The notes beneath the pieces were generated by a model that was not told where the DNA came from, made no database searches, and saw nothing but the letters and a program-made list of their open reading frames with translations. Shown here in pieces: positions 62,540-64,000 of a stretch of 64,000 nt of DNA. The stretch covers positions 3,286,001 through 3,350,000 of the forward strand of contig NZ_CP117883.1 of the NCBI RefSeq assembly GCF_028736215.1, read 5' to 3'. This stretch comes from Mucilaginibacter sp. KACC 22773. Lineage in GTDB: Bacteria; Bacteroidota; Bacteroidia; Sphingobacteriales; Sphingobacteriaceae. Within the stretch, counting starts at the first letter, position 1. Every line of letters starts with the position of its first letter. A program made the position numbers and the translations under genes.

Positions 62540-62571
62540 GTTTGTTAATTATTGTTTTAAAATTCGAGGTG

Positions 62572-62605
62572 CAAATATAGGGATTGGTTATTTAATAAAC
62601 AACAA
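62572..62605 (-). promoter_or_regulatory. Bacteroidota-type promoter TTG-N20-TATATTTG for rplU-rpmA
   Basis: On the minus strand TTG (62602-62600, preceded by another TTG) is followed after 20 bases by TATATTTG (62579-62572), 33 bp from the rplU start. It is the best promoter match in the window. Confidence 0.7.
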
Positions 62606-62614
62606 CGCCGCCTT

Positions 62615-63112
62615 TTATTTTTTCAGCCTTCTTTCTGCGGTTGTTAAACTTTGATCAATTTCTTTGATCAGCTGTTTATTGGCATCTATCAATTTAGGGT
62701 CGCCCGCAAAGTTCGAATCAAAAACAACCCGTTTGGTTTTGGTTTTATATTTAAACTCGATGATATAACGCACCGGTTTCTCTTTAACAGTATCTCCCCT
62801 CTCGTTCGATGGAAAATCCCAGAAACCCAGGCCGGCTGCCTTGTGGTGCAAATAGAGCAGGTCATTCTCAGTAAGCTTAACGTTTACCTTAACCAGCGAA
62901 TCGCGCTTGTTAAGGTATTGGTAGTCGCCGGTGCTTGAGTTAAATTTATTAACCAATGAATCCTTCTCGCCATACTGGATCGATATGGACTGAAAATCAG
63001 CAAACCGGTAAGGCGCGTTTTTAATCATCATACCGTAGTAGTAAAAACAGTATAAAAGGAATGGAATAACGATTGTGGAGATGAGAAATATTTTTTTTGT
63101 TTTTGAAGACAT
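62615..63112 (-). CDS. Membrane-anchored protein of unknown function
   Basis: 165 residues. One N-terminal membrane helix (IFLISTIVIPFLLYCFYYYG) then a soluble domain with FADFQSISIQYG, LHHKAAGLGFWDFPSNERGD and RYIIEFKYKTKTKRVVFDSN. The N-in, C-out orientation is suggested by the SSKTKK start. No known motif. It lies between rplU and the four-helix-bundle gene; its start is six bases from the left inverted repeat. Confidence 0.6.
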   Translation of the reverse strand: MSSKTKKIFLISTIVIPFLLYCFYYYGMMIKNAPYRFADFQSISIQYGEKDSLVNKFNSSTGDYQYLNKRDSLVKVNVKLTENDLLYLHHKAAGLGFWDFPSNERGDTVKEKPVRYIIEFKYKTKTKRVVFDSNFAGDPKLIDANKQLIKEIDQSLTTAERRLKK

Positions 63113-63117
63113 ATATT

Positions 63118-63159
63118 AATTAGTGAGTTAGCGAGTTAGTGAATTAGTGATTATTGAAT
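63118..63159. repeat. Left inverted repeat of the IVP unit
   Basis: About 42 bp, AATTAGTGAGTTAGCGAGTT then AGTGAATTAGTGATT, made of AGTTAGTGA words. It matches the reverse complement of 63601-63643 with about six differences. Confidence 0.8.
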
Positions 63160-63172
63160 TTAAAATTGGTTG

Positions 63173-63553
63173 TCATTTTTTATTGGTAGACACTGTTTTT
63201 CTTGACGCAGATACTATTTTAAGGATTTGATTGGCTTCGTCTAATAATAATATCAGATCCGACTTATTAACTATTTGAGCTTCAATTAGTACTTCCATCC
63301 AAAATGCCGATTCATCAGCTTCTTCAACAACTATCGACAGCTTGGCATAAAATTCGGCTTGCGACCTTGCCCGACAGGCAGCTCTATAATTCGCTCCTAC
63401 AGATGAAGACGATCTGAGTAACTGCCTTCCAATTATCTTAGCTTCCTCTGTTTTTGGTAAAGTTTTGTAAAATCTAATATTATCTACAACAAACTTTTTT
63501 GTGCGAATTCTAAATGCCTCTGCAAAATCAATTTTTTCACTATTTATCATCAA
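63173..63553 (-). CDS. Four-helix-bundle protein, 23S rRNA intervening-sequence (IVP) family
   Basis: 126 residues, all helical. FRIRTKKFVVDNIRFYKTLP, IIGRQLLRSSSSVGANYRAA and RARSQAEFYAKLSIVVEEAD are the core of the TIGR02436 / S23 family. These proteins were first found inside intervening sequences of 23S rRNA genes and are now seen as free-standing genes; their function is unknown. The gene lies between two 40-bp inverted repeats, outside any rRNA gene. Confidence 0.88.
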   Translation of the reverse strand: MMINSEKIDFAEAFRIRTKKFVVDNIRFYKTLPKTEEAKIIGRQLLRSSSSVGANYRAACRARSQAEFYAKLSIVVEEADESAFWMEVLIEAQIVNKSDLILLLDEANQILKIVSASRKTVSTNKK

Positions 63554-63600
63554 TTATAAAATATAGGATATCGGCCATAAGAGTAATTATTTGAATCAGC

Positions 63601-63643
63601 GATTAAAAAATCACGAATTCACTAGATCGCTAATTCACTAATT
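63601..63643. repeat. Right inverted repeat of the IVP unit
   Basis: About 43 bp complementary to 63118-63159. Its outer end overlaps the stop codon (63638-63640) of the symporter gene. Confidence 0.8.
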
Positions 63644-64000
63644 ATCCAGTTCCCCTTCCCACTTGCTTACAACTGCAGTAGCCATGGCATTGCCCAAAAC
63701 ATTGGTTGCCGATCTACCCATATCCAGCAACGGATCAATTCCTATCAACAGGAACAATCCCGCCTCCGGAATATTAAACATTGATAATGTTCCTGCAATA
63801 ACAACTAATGAAGCCCTTGGTACGCCCGCTACGCCCTTGCTTGTAAGCATCAGCACCAGCAGCATCGACAACTGGTGCCCGAACGATAAGTGAATATCGT
63901 ACGACTGCGCCAAAAACAACGATGCAAAGGTCATATACATCATGCTGCCGTCCAAATTAAATGAGTACCCCAATGGTAATACGAAACTCACAATTTTGTT
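63638..64000 (-). CDS. Dicarboxylate/amino acid:cation symporter (DAACS), N-terminus beyond the window
   Basis: The frame is open to the window edge; 120 residues of the C-terminal part are seen, so the true start is outside. SFVLPLGYSFNLDGSMMYMT (with the NLDG motif), MLTSKGVAGVPRASLVVIAG and GIDPLLDMGRSATNVLGNAM are the conserved re-entrant loop and helices of the GltP/DctA family. It imports C4-dicarboxylates or glutamate/aspartate with H+ or Na+. The last residues end at EGELDN, with the stop inside the inverted repeat of the IVP unit. Confidence 0.92.
   Translation of the reverse strand, partial: NKIVSFVLPLGYSFNLDGSMMYMTFASLFLAQSYDIHLSFGHQLSMLLVLMLTSKGVAGVPRASLVVIAGTLSMFNIPEAGLFLLIGIDPLLDMGRSATNVLGNAMATAVVSKWEGELDN

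Noticed and set aside
1..64000. tRNA, rRNA, tmRNA and known riboswitches
   Set aside because: None was recognised by eye on either strand; a covariance-model search was not possible, so small RNAs could have been missed.

Overview
The window reads as chromosomal DNA of a member of the Bacteroidota, most likely Sphingobacteriaceae and close to Mucilaginibacter or Pedobacter. The reasons are promoter-like boxes of the TTTG-N20-TAnnTTTG type, many secreted glycoside hydrolases, DUF4199 and SMUG2 genes, L27 with a long Ala/Lys/Glu tail, and short intergenic word repeats. The genus is inferred from protein style, not from a marker gene. No tRNA, rRNA, CRISPR array, phage or intact insertion sequence was seen.

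Layout. 1-7.9 kb: truncated ethanolamine-type permease, exported sugar isomerase, GH63-like glucosidase, and a RidA / D-threonine-aldolase-fold / M19 dipeptidase group suited to D-amino-acid or dipeptide salvage. 8.1-12.7 kb: two outer-membrane barrels, a double DoxX protein and a PAP2 (haloperoxidase-type) lipoprotein. 12.9-21.1 kb: TlpA thioredoxin, GH51 arabinofuranosidase, FAD oxidoreductase, beta-carbonic anhydrase with a cysteine-free peroxiredoxin-like protein behind a Cys-rich leader peptide, and an L,D-transpeptidase. 21.2-28.0 kb: GH92-GH29-GH20, an exo-glycosidase operon fitting N-glycan trimming. 28.4-36.2 kb: SMUG2 glycosylase, a small inverted-repeat element, LysE exporter, esterase with a divergent Nudix-like regulator, VOC/DoxX genes, and DUF4199 next to a membrane-anchored LuxR regulator.

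36.4-50.2 kb is one exopolysaccharide locus: receiver protein, sugar transferase with a degenerate receiver domain, half-length TolC-like protein, Wzz-type copolymerase with a degenerate BY-kinase domain, an unlisted 45-residue membrane protein, polymerase/ligase, acyltransferase, flippase and glycosyltransferases. No Wza-like exporter is visible. 50.3-64 kb is largely housekeeping: PBP1C, exonuclease, double ABC ATPase, RNase R, polyprenyl synthase, M1 peptidase with a TonB-C protein, L27/L21, a four-helix-bundle (IVP) gene between inverted repeats, and a truncated dicarboxylate symporter.

The most unusual signals lie outside the genes. They are tandem arrays of 7-8 bp words, several abutting stop codons and one covering a start codon; a twin-GTTAAC element in two places 53 kb apart; the Met-Met-Cys-Met-Cys4 leader; and the inverted repeats around the IVP gene.
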